Positions 9,601 to 21,384 of a stretch of DNA of 64,000 nucleotides are shown here, piece by piece; positions within the stretch are counted from its first letter, which is position 1, and each line of letters opens with the position of its first letter. Under the pieces are notes generated by a model. That model had not been told where the DNA came from and made no database searches. It worked only from the letters and a program-made list of their open reading frames with translations. Made by a program: the position numbers and the translations under genes. The stretch is from the NCBI RefSeq assembly GCF_003369915.1, contig NC_046675.1, positions 5,952,001 to 6,016,000 of the forward strand. The letters run 5' to 3'. The DNA is from Drosophila miranda. Lineage: Eukaryota > Arthropoda > Insecta > Diptera > Drosophilidae.

Positions 9601-10803
9601 TTTTATTTTAAATTTTGTATAACTAATTATAACTCAAGTTTTGAGATGGACAACAAATATATTTCCCTACTAAAATTATTTTCTTTCGTTCGTTGCTGTA
9701 TAAATAAAAGCAAATAATGTATTTATCCTCATACTTGAAATGAATATCAAGCCATCCCTGCAAACATACAATCATAAATATGTTCTGTTCTGTGTGCTTA
9801 GTACACTCATCAAATCAAGTGTGCGAAAATCTGCACTTGAGCGCCACTTGACACACACAACCAGTTGCGACACACAGTTTATACAACACGTACATACATA
9901 CGTAGGGGGTGGGGACTATAAAACTTAAGGACTTTACAATAATAAATACGGATACTTAAGCTCAAGTAGCGAAACGGAATCTGCATAAAGTGGCTGCGAA
10001 CAAACAACTAAACTAAAACAACAACATCGATGGGGAAGATGATTATTTTCGTGACGTTGCAAGTGGCTGTGAAGGAGACAGCAATCAAAGCTGATGGAAA
10101 GGTACATAGGACAAAGGGAGAAGGAAAATCCTGAGGAGTTATCTATTCGAATCAGTTGGCTTATAATACTAATATTAATAAATAATAATACATTTATTAT
10201 AGCTAACCATAAACTGTGCATACAAAAGTAGGAAAATGTATTATTACTCTTAGTGATATGCGCTAATTCCTATCCGCACACATTTTTTTCTTACCCCAGA
10301 CGACTCACGCACAGAAGAAGGAACGAGATAGAGTACATGTGCTCTGCTGTGATTGGCTCGCGTGGCAGCCATTTTTCCGCCCGAGAATACTACACACGCC
10401 TTGCTTATGGCCCGGGGTGGGTGTGCAATGTGTATGTGTGTGTATGCGGCGCCAGTTCGTTCTGTTCTCTTTCAGCCAAAGAAGAAAGAACCGAGCTGAG
10501 GCTGACAAATTGCAGACACAGTCGAGTGCGCATCGGAACGGCACTTCGGGGCACGGTTACGGGCAACGAGAACGACATTCAGTTCCAATACGGCTGCAAG
10601 GGGTGCGGATGCATGCCGCCACATACTCATCCTCATCGCTATTCGGCTATTCGAGTCCTACCCACACTATCGCGCGCTCATAGTCGCAGTGGCAGTCGCA
10701 TTCAAGTGTCGCAAGTTCAAGTGCAATTTGGCAAATTGTTGTATTTATTTAAATTGAAAGTGCCTCCTCTCAAGTGCTCAAGTGATCCAACAAAACTCGT
10801 AAA
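9601..10803 (+). promoter_or_regulatory. tinman upstream region and 5'-UTR
   Basis: Unique sequence between the repeat array and the tinman ATG. The last 600 bases are richer in G/C and CpG than the array and should contain the promoter and 5'-UTR. No clear TATA box was found. A plus-strand open frame crossing 10253-10891 has no protein-like features and overlaps the tinman start in another frame, so it is treated as leader sequence. Confidence 0.4.
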
Positions 10804-13172
10804 ATGTTGCAACATCATCAGCAGCAAGCACAGGTGCCACAATCCGGCGGATATTACGACTACAATCAGTCGCCTAGTCCTGGCAGTCTGACCAATGCGG
10901 ATGCCCTGAACACCACCCCATTTTCAGTCAAGGATATATTGAATATGGTCAATCAAACGGAGGCATACGAAGGCGCCTATGGGCATCTTGACAGGTAAGC
11001 TTCTTCTTCAAATATATATCCTAGAAAGAATCTTTTCTTCGACAATTTGTTAGGATTAGGAACAGTTGAAGATATTCATATAATTATAACCGAGATCTAG
11101 GATTTCATTATACTGAAAGAGTCTTATAATTATTTATAATTATCTTTGGTTATCTTGTTTTAATAGAAATCAGACATGAAATACCTATTTTTTACCCGAA
11201 TCTGTTACGCATTTTGTAGATGGCAAGGAAATTGTTAAAGAATTTCCCGACTTTCTTTTCTTCAAGATTTTCTTATTATCAGTCAAACATCTACCTGTCA
11301 GCAACTATTTTTAAAGACAACCAGTTCCCATTCCCATTGATTTTTGCATTTATTTATTTTTATTTAGTAAGGCTCCATAGGAAAATTAATTTCCAGCAAT
11401 TTTCCTTTGAAAGATAATGTTTTGATAACCTTCTGTCGAGACCGAGTCTCGGCAGAAGAAATCCTATGAAAATACATCGAAAGCATGAATTGCAAATAGG
11501 ATCTAGGGTCCGTCCTTCACGTATTCGTAGAGCAGAAGAGCAGGAGTTTGTCTTTGACAAATCATCGTTATTTGTACAAGAGGCAAGACCTCCCTCTCTC
11601 TCTCTGTCGAATACCAAGACGTACCCACACACACACACACACACACTCGCAAAGTTGTAACAATAGGAAAAACAAGGTCCGGCCCGAGGTCTGAGGCCTG
11701 AGGTCCGGTCCGACTGCCTGAAGCCGCTCGGAGTGAGGTCGTCGTCGTCCTCGGGGCTGGGGCTGGCCAACATATGTGATTCGCATGTGTGTCCGGTGCC
11801 GACCGCGCTGGGGCGTCCTTAATTCTGATGAGGCATGAAATGATGTCACCAAGGGTCCTGTCGCGACAGCAGGAAGTACGAAAATGGTCCGGGCGCTCGC
11901 TTTCCCTGCACCAAGCTCTTGCTGTGTCCGGTGTGATGCAACATGTGGCATGCATAGCCAGATCCGAAACTAACCAGCCTCCCATCTCTTTCTCTCTCTC
12001 CTTGCTTTGACCAACAGTGCCGCGGCAGCTTCGGCGTTCTATGGCGCCGGCGAGTACCAGCAGCATCTTCACCAGCATCCGCATCAGTACCAGCAACAGC
12101 AACAGGATTTGCCAGCGGCGTCGCAGCAGCAACTGCACCATCATCTGGTCGAGCATCAGGAGGATGCCACCACATCGTCGTCGCTGTCGCCACTATTGCC
12201 GCCCCCGCCCCACGGCCACCATCAGTTGTACGGCAGCTATCAGGACTATGGCATGCCCGCCCACATGTTCCAGCATCACCATGGACATCCGCACCAGAGT
12301 TTCCAGCCAGCCGCCTCGGCCTACAACATGTCCGCCACGCAGTTCTACGCCGGAGCCACGGCCCCGTCCTATCAAAGTCCCGCCACATACAACTACAATT
12401 ATGCCGGAGCCGGTGATGCCTATCCGCAGCACTCCCCGGCCGTCACCATCAAGAGCGAGTACATACCCACGCCGTATGTCACGCCCTCCCCCACCCTGGA
12501 CCTGAACAGCTCCGCCGAGGTGGAGAGCCTTGCGCCGGCGCAGAAACTATGCGGCAATCCGCTCTCGCAGAGACTCCTGGAGACGGTCAGCAATTCGGCC
12601 TCGCTGCGGAGCATTCACAGCACGGACGAGGGCGCTAAAAGAAGTAAGTAGTCCTAGATATTGGAGTGGATGGCGCCAGCTTTAGATCGCGGAACTAACT
12701 TTTGTTTACCTCCACAGAGGACAACAGCCAGGTGACCTCTTCGCGTTCCGAGCTGCGCAAGAACAGTTCCAGTGGCAGCAATCACAGCAGCAGCATGAAC
12801 AGTAATGGATCCAGCAAGCCCCGAATGAAACGCAAGCCTCGGGTGCTCTTCTCTCAGGCCCAGGTCTTGGAGTTGGAGTGCCGTTTTCGGCTGAAGAAGT
12901 ATCTGACGGGATCAGAGCGTGAGATAATTGCCCAGAAGCTAAATCTGTCGGCCACGCAGGTGAAGATCTGGTTCCAGAATCGTCGCTACAAGTCGAAGCG
13001 GGGCGACATCGATTGTGAGGGCATTGCCAAGCATCTCAAGCTCAAGGTGGAACCACTGCACTCTCCCACAACGCTCCCACCACCCATGCCCAATCATATG
13101 ATGTGGCCACCCACAGTCCAGCACTCCCAGCAGCAACATCACCAACAGCAGCAGCTGCCACACCTCCAATAG
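10804..13172 (+). CDS. tin: Tinman, NK-2/Nkx2.5-class homeodomain protein
   Basis: Homeodomain transcription factor that specifies dorsal mesoderm, heart and visceral muscle. Exons: 10804-10994, 12018-12643 and 12718-13172, with GT/AG borders and phases that close to 423 codons (D. melanogaster Tin is about 416). Residues 38-51 ([14 protein letters not shown]) are the TN/EH1 repressor motif that recruits Groucho. The middle exon is rich in His, Gln, Pro and Tyr. The homeodomain is at about 310-369 ([16 protein letters not shown], then [15 protein letters not shown]), with the Tyr-54 typical of NK-2 proteins that read TNAAGTG. The C-terminus is Gln/His/Pro-rich. The 1023-base first intron has mesodermal E-boxes. 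Polyadenylation signals overlap at 13293-13302. Identity is secure. Confidence 0.97.
11760..11950. promoter_or_regulatory. tinman intron-1 E-box cluster (Twist-type)
   Basis: CATATG (11771-11776) and CATGTG (11784-11789) lie 13 bases apart, with another CATGTG at 11942-11947. These are CAYATG/CAYRTG E-boxes of the type bound by Twist. In D. melanogaster the early pan-mesodermal tinman enhancer (tinB) is in this intron and depends on Twist E-boxes. The sites are seen; function is inferred from that known element. Confidence 0.5.
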
Positions 13173-16100
13173 CTGAGGGGCAGGAAGATGGGATGGTGTT
13201 CTTAATTTATTGCAATTTAACGCAGAATCTATGTTGTAGCCTAAAGAAAATGCCTCATAGCTCTAGTACCTTGTTTTATGTATATATCGGACAATAAATA
13301 AAGTTTAAGACAAACTACTAATTGTTGTTATTTCCGATATTTCGAAAGACACTTGAGAAGGAAGAACGAATACTCCTGGAACTCTCACAAGTCCACAAAA
13401 TCTACGAGTATAGCTTTACTTATATATGTAGTATATCGAATAGAATTTCTTATGCCACGACATTAGCTTTTCCAACTCGCTTTCCTTTTTTATCCATCAC
13501 TTTCTTGCACGTTTCCTCATCTGTCACATCAGATACAACATGGAGTCTGGGCTCCAGAAGTACTCCCCATTCGTTCTGGGAGTACTCGTATTTATATCTT
13601 TATGAACAGCTTTCGATCGGCGGCCACCAATCCATCGATCCGTCGATCCATTAGGCACCGCATCTGCGTATAATTGTTGCCGATCGCCGCATAAATCAAT
13701 TTTTATCGATACGTACGATCAGTTTTGTTTTATGAAAAATGAAAAGGAAAAGCAAAACAAAACAATTTCCGTTTTAATTCTGGAAATGTTTTCCCTTTTC
13801 TACTTTTGGCATGGCCAAAGGGGTGCCCGGGCAGAGGGAGCGGAGCGGGTGCGTCGGCGGCAGACACTACAAAGGTTGCATTTATGAAACGTTTAAGTGG
13901 CAGCAATGCAACTGTAAAATGTTTTCCTATATCCAAAGATACAGATACTCGTCTCGTACAGAAGAACTCCTCAGCATTTTATGACAGCCAGCAGGGCAAA
14001 GGCTAATATTTCATGGAGTGTGTGGTGTTGGGGCCACAGCCGCAGCCGCTGCCGCTGCCCCTGCCGCAGTGCTCTGTTGGTGCGGTGGTGTTTCCCCTGT
14101 GTTGTGGCATATCAATTACTCCACAAACACATGCCACAGGGCAGCGAGATTGAGGATTGAGGATGATGCCTGAGGGGTGAATGGGAGGCCACAGGCCAGA
14201 CCAACAAGTGCAGCTGATCACACTTTTCGGGGAGTGGAGTGGAGTCGACGGGGGTTTGAGTTTCAGACTTTCTGACAGCCAGAGCTTCTGGGGTTAGCTC
14301 TGGTGCTCGGTTGTGGGGTGAACTCTGAGTTTGGGTGTCAATCACAGTGATCACGCATTAGATATACTCGACAGTAGTCGGATGAGGGTTAAATTAGGCC
14401 CCCTTGGGACAGACAGGGTCAGACAGGACAGGGAGTTGCTCGTGGAATGGCAAACAAAACGCCTCCAAGGCCAGCCTTGCCCCATATAGCATTATCCCAG
14501 GATAATGCATGTCAAGTGCCGCTAAACATTGCCTAATGGACCACACTGACCAGGCCCTGGGGCGAAGGAAATCGGAATCTGCGACCCCGAAACAATTAAG
14601 GTTTCGTCTTACAATGTCGGCGGCAATGTTGCGGCGACTCGTCGTGTGCTCCTTCATAGAGCCGAGTCGACGGTCTATAGTCTGGAGTCTAGACCTACGC
14701 AACCGCCGGGGGAACTCAAGTGGAGAATTTGTCATTCCCATATATCACACGAAGGATCGGGTCGTTCGCCGATAAGCAGGCCAGGATAAACCCCGATGTC
14801 GGAGTATGCTGCGCTGCTCGCATTGTAGCGCCGTTTAATTCATGCCCCGTCAGAGGATCAAAGCCGATACAAGCCGACTCTCGGAGTCGCAGTCGCAGTC
14901 GCAGCTGTGCCTCCCCTTTCTCCAAACCCAATCGATGGCTCTCTCCATTGCTTTCACTGTCATCATTTGCATTTCCTCCTGGCTATGTGCCAAGCCGCCA
15001 AAGTGAGAGTAAGGTAAGCAAATTAAGATTTATTAACAACAATAAATAAACAATATGAAAGAGCAACAATAGCATCAACAATTGGCGTATTCTGGGGCCC
15101 CAAACGATTTCCCATTTCCGCACCCTTTGAATGTTGCCGCCCCTGTGACGATTGCGTAATTTTCTTCAATATGCTTTCCTTTTACTCCCAGATCCACAGC
15201 CAGCGATGTCAAGTGGATGTCGGAATGGCTGCGGTTGTGTCTCTGGCTGTGCCTGTGACTGTGTTTGTGGCAGTTTCTCCATTAAAGCCTTTGACATTTT
15301 ATCAGAAAATCCATCGAGTCATTGTTATACATTTTCATTTGATGTGCCCCATAAAAATTGCGATCTCGTTTTACATTTGCCCCGCCGTCACTCGTCTGGG
15401 CTTGGGGCTCTGTTTGTTTTTCTGTTTTATATCCATCAGTTTATGGCTTTGTGTGGCTTTCAAGTGGAAAAATTGTGACAATTATATTCAAATTAATTGA
15501 GTAATTGCATTTGGAATCCGAGCAGCAGCATTTTCGAGCGTTTGATTTATGGCGTGTGGAAAACGGCACTCAAGGAACCGAATCCAACGAATCCATCCAA
15601 TCCGCGTAAGCTAATAATCCCATGGCGTTGATATCGCCTTTCGGTTCGGCTGAAAAAACATACGCATGTGGCTAATGAAATTCGAGTTCCGTTCGCTCTC
15701 ATCCGCACATCCTGATCTACTTAGGGCACCTGTAAACAATCTCAAGCATCGGTTGCTTGATTCGATTCCTCACTTTCGATTTGGGTGGCTTCGTGAACTA
15801 TTTTCAGGTTAACAAATTAATTGGATATTTATGGGTATAAGCTAAATGAGGTAGTAACGTTTAGTTGTAATGATTTGATACGCCAATGAGATTTATGAGT
15901 ACATATACGGATTGTAACTTGTAGGAGGGACAAATGAGATATGAGCGGCAAGTCTAGGACTTCTCTGGGTATATATTAACAGAGTTGGAACATGGCGTGC
16001 TCAGCTGAAAATGATCTAAGATAGTGTCAAAGTGTTCATAATATTACTCAGTAAATATTGGTGACAGTTACACGATAACTATAACACTTACGCCCCTCGC

Positions 16101-16273
16101 TAATTATTTCCATAGATTGCATCTAATCGGGAACGAACATGTAATGCACCGATTCTCGTAGATCGGTATCGTGAGGCAGAAAAACAATTTTTATATCCCC
16201 ATAACGCCACAAACTTCTGGCTATAAAAGTGACCTCCATCGAACCTGTAAACCATTCGGAAATTAAAGTTAAG
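13173..16273. promoter_or_regulatory. intergenic, tinman 3' region with NK-2-type sites
   Basis: No coding sequence was found. NK-2-type sites recur: CACTTGAG 13350-13357, TTAAGTGG 13893-13900, TCAAGTG 14512-14518, CTCAAGTGG 14715-14723, TCAAGTGG 15209-15216 and TCAAGTGG 15460-15467. A GC-rich patch (13823-13865) could hold Smad-type sites. D. melanogaster has a Dpp- and Tin-dependent tinman enhancer (tinD) 3' of the gene, so a counterpart here is plausible. Confidence 0.45.
16222..16229 (+). promoter_or_regulatory. TATA box of CheB-like gene 1
   Basis: TATAAAAG, 52 bases before the ATG at 16274. A single, well-placed TATA box fits a tissue-restricted secreted-protein gene. Confidence 0.6.
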
Positions 16274-16994
16274 ATGTGTCGTAAACTACTATGTCGGATC
16301 CTGATCCTGCTGATAGTTTTACACTATTCGATGGGAGTTGTTTATGAACTTTTGCTTGAGGATGAGAAAGTATTCACCGAGTGTACGGGTAAGCCTAAAG
16401 GCTATCTCAATATGTCTGGATTTTGGGATTTTACCGACTTGGGCTTAGAAATGGTTGAGGAGGGAGTAATCGTGTCTGGAAACATGACGTCTACGTGGAA
16501 GGTCGACCCAACAGATCGCATTGAGGTAATAGATAATACAGATTTTAAGCGAGAAAAAGTCTTAGTTAATCTTACTTTAGGGTGCTGCCAGCTTATTTTA
16601 CTTCGATCGTGGCTCTTGGCAGCAGACCGTTATCAATATGTTGGTGAGGGACTTCTGCAAGAGCATGTATGAAGAGAACCAATTTTGGCAAATGTACTGG
16701 ACTGTGCACGCAACCAACATGAAAGATGTGAAAGACCAATGTGTCAACTTCGGTGTAAGGACAGTTTCCTATGGCTATTTATGCAAAATTGTATGCTTCT
16801 ATTTTCCATTTCTGTTTCAGACTACGCTGACTCTAGAAACGTATCTCCTAGATATGAAATTCCCCTTAGATGTAGCAATACGTACTGGGCGCTACAAGAT
16901 TGTGGTTCAAATGCATGCAATAGATCGAACTGGTGTAAGGCGCAAAAATAGTATTTGCTTTCAAATTAGGGGCGAACTAATGAAAGCTACTTAA
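16274..16994 (+). CDS. CheB-like secreted protein (GM2-activator-related chemosensory family)
   Basis: Predicted 199-residue protein from exons 16274-16525, 16581-16754 and 16821-16994. The two phase-0 introns are only 55 and 66 bases. A signal peptide is clear (basic start, LILLIVLHYSMG, cleavage near residue 21). The mature part has paired Cys blocks (FTECTGKPKG, RDFCKSMYEE, DQCVNFG, NSICFQIRGE) and a SLLYFDRGSW-like core (here ASLFYFDRGSW). It matches the CheB41/42/93 type by eye: about 200 residues, the YFDRGSW and FWxxYWT motifs and a C-terminal SICF.I.GE. CheB proteins are secreted by non-neuronal cells of taste hairs and affect pheromone response; CheB93 genes lie near tin/bap in D. 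melanogaster. A second copy is at 32910-33630 on the other strand. Confidence 0.75.
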
Positions 16995-19900
16995 AATATT
17001 GGAATAATCTTTCATCATATTATTGATTTTCAAGGTGCACTATCAGGCTATAAAAAAATATAACTTCTAATAATCAGGTCAGGTCGCTCTTTGAATTAGA
17101 TACAATTTCGTTACATCATGTAATATTTGCTGATGTACCAAATTAATAAATCATTTTCGTGAAATCAATATATTTTGATATGTATGCAATGCATTGGTTC
17201 TGTGGTTCTGGTAAAGATTCATTAGCCTATGTATTTTTTTCCCAGCTCTATTTGTTTTGATATTATGTATATATAGAAGTGGTCCTCTTTGCGTCCTCAT
17301 CTAGGGAGTGGAATACTTCGGCTTCACTTCCGGCGGTATTTCTAGCACACAGTGGTCACAGTTCGCTTGAGCTCTATCATGTACGCCTTTTATACTTTTC
17401 CGGATGAATTCGTACTGGAAGTAGATAGAGAGTAACCTGCTTGAACTCGGCTCTTCTGAAATATACAGAACAATCTGGTTAAATTATTCCATTTTCTAAA
17501 GGAATGGCCAGTTTTTAAGAGTACATAGTTTTTTTAAAAAAGGTTATTAAACAACCGAACAAAATTCTGAACTTGATTTCATATAAGTTTTACGCCAACT
17601 AAATCAGCGTCATCTGTTGGTACTACATGCATTTTACATGATATATAGCTCTACCGCCACCTAGTGCTCGCTTGTCTTTTTTCTGAAGTATATTCGAGGA
17701 AATGGCGGCGCCACTATCACTCTTATAATTCGTATTTTTACATACTACATTTGTATAAGAGCTCTGGCGCGGTACTCAGAATATGTACATATATTTGAAT
17801 ATTTATTTTGTTGCTTAGAATTTCTTGAGTAACTCTATATTATTGGAGAAAATAAATGAGATAAATATAAGCAAACGACATTTTATTGTGAATAACTAGG
17901 TCAATCCCAAGAACCATTGCAATCACATCGCTTCTGTTCCCCGATATTCGGAGCACGTCAAACCCTATGTGGTAACCATAATTCGCCCAGTCTATTTATT
18001 GACAATATAACTTTAGTAAACAGCTTTAAAACTAGCAGCCAATGAGGAACTACAAACCCATGAAACCATTGATTGAATACTTAGGAAGCACTTGTCCAAA
18101 CTCAGCAGCGAAATACCTCAGCAGGATCGGGTTTCACTGCAATGAATGATAATGAAAAGCAGGGCAGAACAAACAGTTGAAGTGGTTTTTGATAAACCAT
18201 TAAATCGAATTTAATACCACAAGAAAAACAAACCAGTGGCCGAGGCGCGGACTCGAAGGGATGGTGGCAGACATTTCGAAATCAAACAAGAAACTGTCGG
18301 ATTTAATTGAAAACGCCAATTCATCATGGACAGAGGCAGGAGTATAAATGTCCCCGATACTCTCTCCCCCATTTATGTAATTGAATACCTGCGACATTCA
18401 TGGGTAATCGCATCAACAATCAAAGCAACAAGGCAACCAACAGAATTACATAGTACCGAATATATGCACATTCAAACAGATCTGTGAACCCGGGCCTGAA
18501 AAGGACGCGTGCGCCGGCCACAAGCATCATTATATACTAATTACTCGAGTATTATTGAAACCCATTCAGTTGAAAATGTATAACGAGTGCCTGTTCCTAC
18601 TACCACACTTGGTGCACACTCGAATTGGTTACGGTTACGTTACTCAAATCTGACCGCAAAATAGCCAAGCTCTCCCTTTCCCCCTCAAGCCGCCTCTATT
18701 GTTGGCTTGACTTCTGCGCCCGTGGCATTAAGAGCCATTGAATTGGCAATAAAAAGATTATAGCCCGAAGGTGTGAAGTGTAGCAGAGAAGCAGAGAACA
18801 ACCGTACGGCCACAGTAGAGTCGACAATCGGAAACGGAGAACCGACTGCCTGCACAAAACACCCCCATGGCGAACATGTGTTTGGGTCCATTGTTTCCCG
18901 TCCTCGTTCCCAGCATCGCATCGCATCTCTCTCGTTCCGAGTGAGAGTGGATGAGTGAGTGTGGTCGGGTGAGTGCGCAGCCATATTGCGGCAGACATCC
19001 AATCAGCGCCGAAGAGCTCTTCCACATTCGAAGCAGCCAATGGAAATCGAGATTCCTATGGATTAATACAATAACACTTGTGGGTCACGATGTCAAGTTG
19101 GAGGGACGCATCACATCTTAAAATTTACCATTGAAAAAAGGTAATATTGTATTTCTAAAATAGGGTTTTTGTTAGTAAGGGTCCTTTTAAATCATTTATC
19201 TAGGACGAAAATAACAATGACGGAAAGAATTCTAAAATTCCAACTACAAATAAAACTCTCATCGAAATATGTGATATATGAAAAAGTTTGTTTGGGGACC
19301 AACTTCCCGGGAAGTATGCTTCAGTTCTTATGCCAGCAGCAATCCCTACTCGGATTTGAAACTCAGATAAACTCAGAAACTCAAAGACCTCTTGCAGTTT
19401 CCTCCTTCACACGAATATGATTTTCTATTTTAAAATCCATTTAAATTTCGGTGGGTCTTTGTTTAAATTTCCAAGTAAATCCATTACCTAACTAGCCTAC
19501 TTATGCTCCCGGGTATGCCTTTATGGTAACCCCAGAATTTTCGAAATTATTTCCAATCCAAACAAATGCGTAGCCCAAACAAATCAAGCCAAATGTTGAG
19601 TTCACTTGACATCACTTCTGGGGGTACGGGTACTGTACCCAAAAACCAAATGCAATGGGAGAATAGTTAGCAATGCTATAAACAATACGCAACACTCGCA
19701 TACGTAAACAGGATGCATGCACTCCTGAAACTAAGGCGCACTACCAAGTAACCACGTAACCATTTTACGACAAAAATCTTTTTGTTTATGCTCTTGAGAG
19801 GAACTCAAATGCCCTTGCCAGCCGCCTGCGCATCCACCAATGGGCGGCGTCGAGCTCGGACGGGAGCCAAATCCACCACCAGAGTGCCAGCTGGAGGCGA

Positions 19901-20132
19901 GCCCACTTGAGGCGTGAGGCGTATTTCCACTCCGTGAATCCGAGTGATTCTCTCGCTAGGGATCATCGGGGCTGCTATTTAAAGAATGCACGGAGCGGCC
20001 AACTCGAGCACATTCGCAGCGCAGCCTTCGAGACGTGAACACCCGAACAACCCCGAACCGAATCGGTCCGTACCAAACAGAGATCCGGAGTGAACAAGTG
20101 CACAAGTGCCGCAAGACAGAGCATTATCGAGA
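16995..20132. promoter_or_regulatory. bagpipe upstream region
   Basis: Non-coding. The proximal part has CCACTTGAG at 19903-19911, an NK-2-type site 70 bases before the TATA-like element. The known bagpipe visceral-mesoderm enhancer is upstream and integrates Tin and Dpp input; the precise counterpart here was not delimited. The stretch at 17.0-18.7 kb is AT-rich without recognisable features. Short open frames at 18.2-19.0 kb look incidental. Confidence 0.4.
19975..19984 (+). promoter_or_regulatory. bagpipe TATA-like element
   Basis: CTATTTAAAG, about 150 bases before the ATG at 20133, leaving a leader of roughly 120 bases. It is the best core-promoter candidate in the proximal region. Confidence 0.5.
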
Positions 20133-21384
20133 ATGTTGAATATGGAAAGTGCAAGTGTGGGGGCCTCGATGGCGGGTCTGAGCAAAACTCTGACAACGCC
20201 CTTCTCCATCAACGACATACTGACGCGCCACAATCCGGATAAGCATCGCGTGTCCAGCTTGGACTCCGAACCGGAGGCGGACATCAGCGGCAAGAGCCGG
20301 AGCTCCAAGCAAAACCTTGATCGGGAACGATCTGCGTCCAAGTCGCCGCCGCTTTGCTGCCGAGATCTGAGCATCTACAAGCAGGACCCCACCATGCCCA
20401 ATCCCGGCCAGAGACAGACGAACTACTTGCAGTACTATGCGGCGGCTGCGGCGCTCGACAACAACAATCACCACAACAGCCATCACCATCACCAGGCAAC
20501 AGCCTCGGGCTCCAGCGGGGGGGACTACATGCAACGCAAATTGGCCTACTTTGGCAGCACTCTGTCCGCCCCGCTCGACATGCGGCGCTGCACCAGCAAC
20601 GACTCCGGTAAGTCTGCCCCATTGTTTGCTCTAATGGAAATTCCAATTGTCCATTGTGGCAGCCGTGTGTGCCTGGTGCTAATTTCCCTACCATTTTCTG
20701 CCTGCTCCATTCACAGACTGCGACTCGCCGCCGCCACTGAGCAGCTCACCCTCCGCTTCGCCGCTCTCCCACGACGGCAGTGCTCTCAGCCGCAAGAAAC
20801 GGTCGCGTGCAGCCTTCAGCCATGCCCAGGTCTTCGAGCTGGAGCGTCGCTTCGCCCAGCAGCGCTATCTCTCCGGGCCGGAGCGCAGCGAAATGGCCAA
20901 GACCCTGCGCCTCACCGAGACCCAGGTGAAGATCTGGTTCCAGAACCGACGCTACAAGACCAAGCGCAAGCAGATCCAGCAGCACGAGGCCGCCATGCTG
21001 GGTGCCACAAAGCGCGTGCCAGTCCAGGTGCTGGTCCGGGAAGACGGCAGCACTACCTACGCTCATATGACACCGGGTGCGGGGCACGGCCTGGATCCGG
21101 CGCTGATCAACATCTATCGCCATCAACTGCAGCTGGCCTACGGAGGATTGCCATTGCCCCAGATGCAGATGCCCTTTCCCTACTTCTACCCCCACCCGAA
21201 GGTGCCACAGCCGATTCCGCCGCCAAGCCAGCCCTCAAGTTTCGTCAACGGCTCCTCGGCCTCGTCGTCGCCAGTGCGTCCTCAACGCACCCCCTGCCCG
21301 AGTCCTGGCCAAGTGATGGGGGGCATGGAGAGTGGACCGGAGTCCGCGCCGGAGGATGTGGATGAAAACGTGGAGATCGACTAG
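20133..21384 (+). CDS. bap: Bagpipe, NK-3-class homeodomain protein
   Basis: Homeodomain regulator of visceral mesoderm, downstream of Tinman and Dpp. Exons 20133-20607 and 20717-21384, with a 109-base intron split inside a codon (TCC G|AC), encode 380 residues (382 in D. melanogaster). The first ATG of the reading frame ([10 protein letters not shown]) matches the known N-terminus. The TN/EH1 motif is at 21-32 ([12 protein letters not shown]). The homeodomain is at about 185-244 ([20 protein letters not shown], then [16 protein letters not shown]). An NK-specific segment follows ([18 protein letters not shown]), then Pro-rich sequence ending in an acidic DVDENVEID tail. AATAAA is at 21512. 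An open frame reading through the intron from exon 1 is an artefact. Confidence 0.97.

Noticed and set aside
10253-10891. 212-codon plus frame upstream of tinman
   Set aside because: No protein-like features; it covers the promoter and leader and overlaps the tinman start in another frame.
11629-11646. (CA)n tract in tinman intron 1
   Set aside because: Ordinary microsatellite, no link to a function.
20106-21365. 419-codon frame through bagpipe
   Set aside because: It reads exon 1 correctly but continues through the 109-base intron and then out of frame; the spliced homeodomain frame is the real one.
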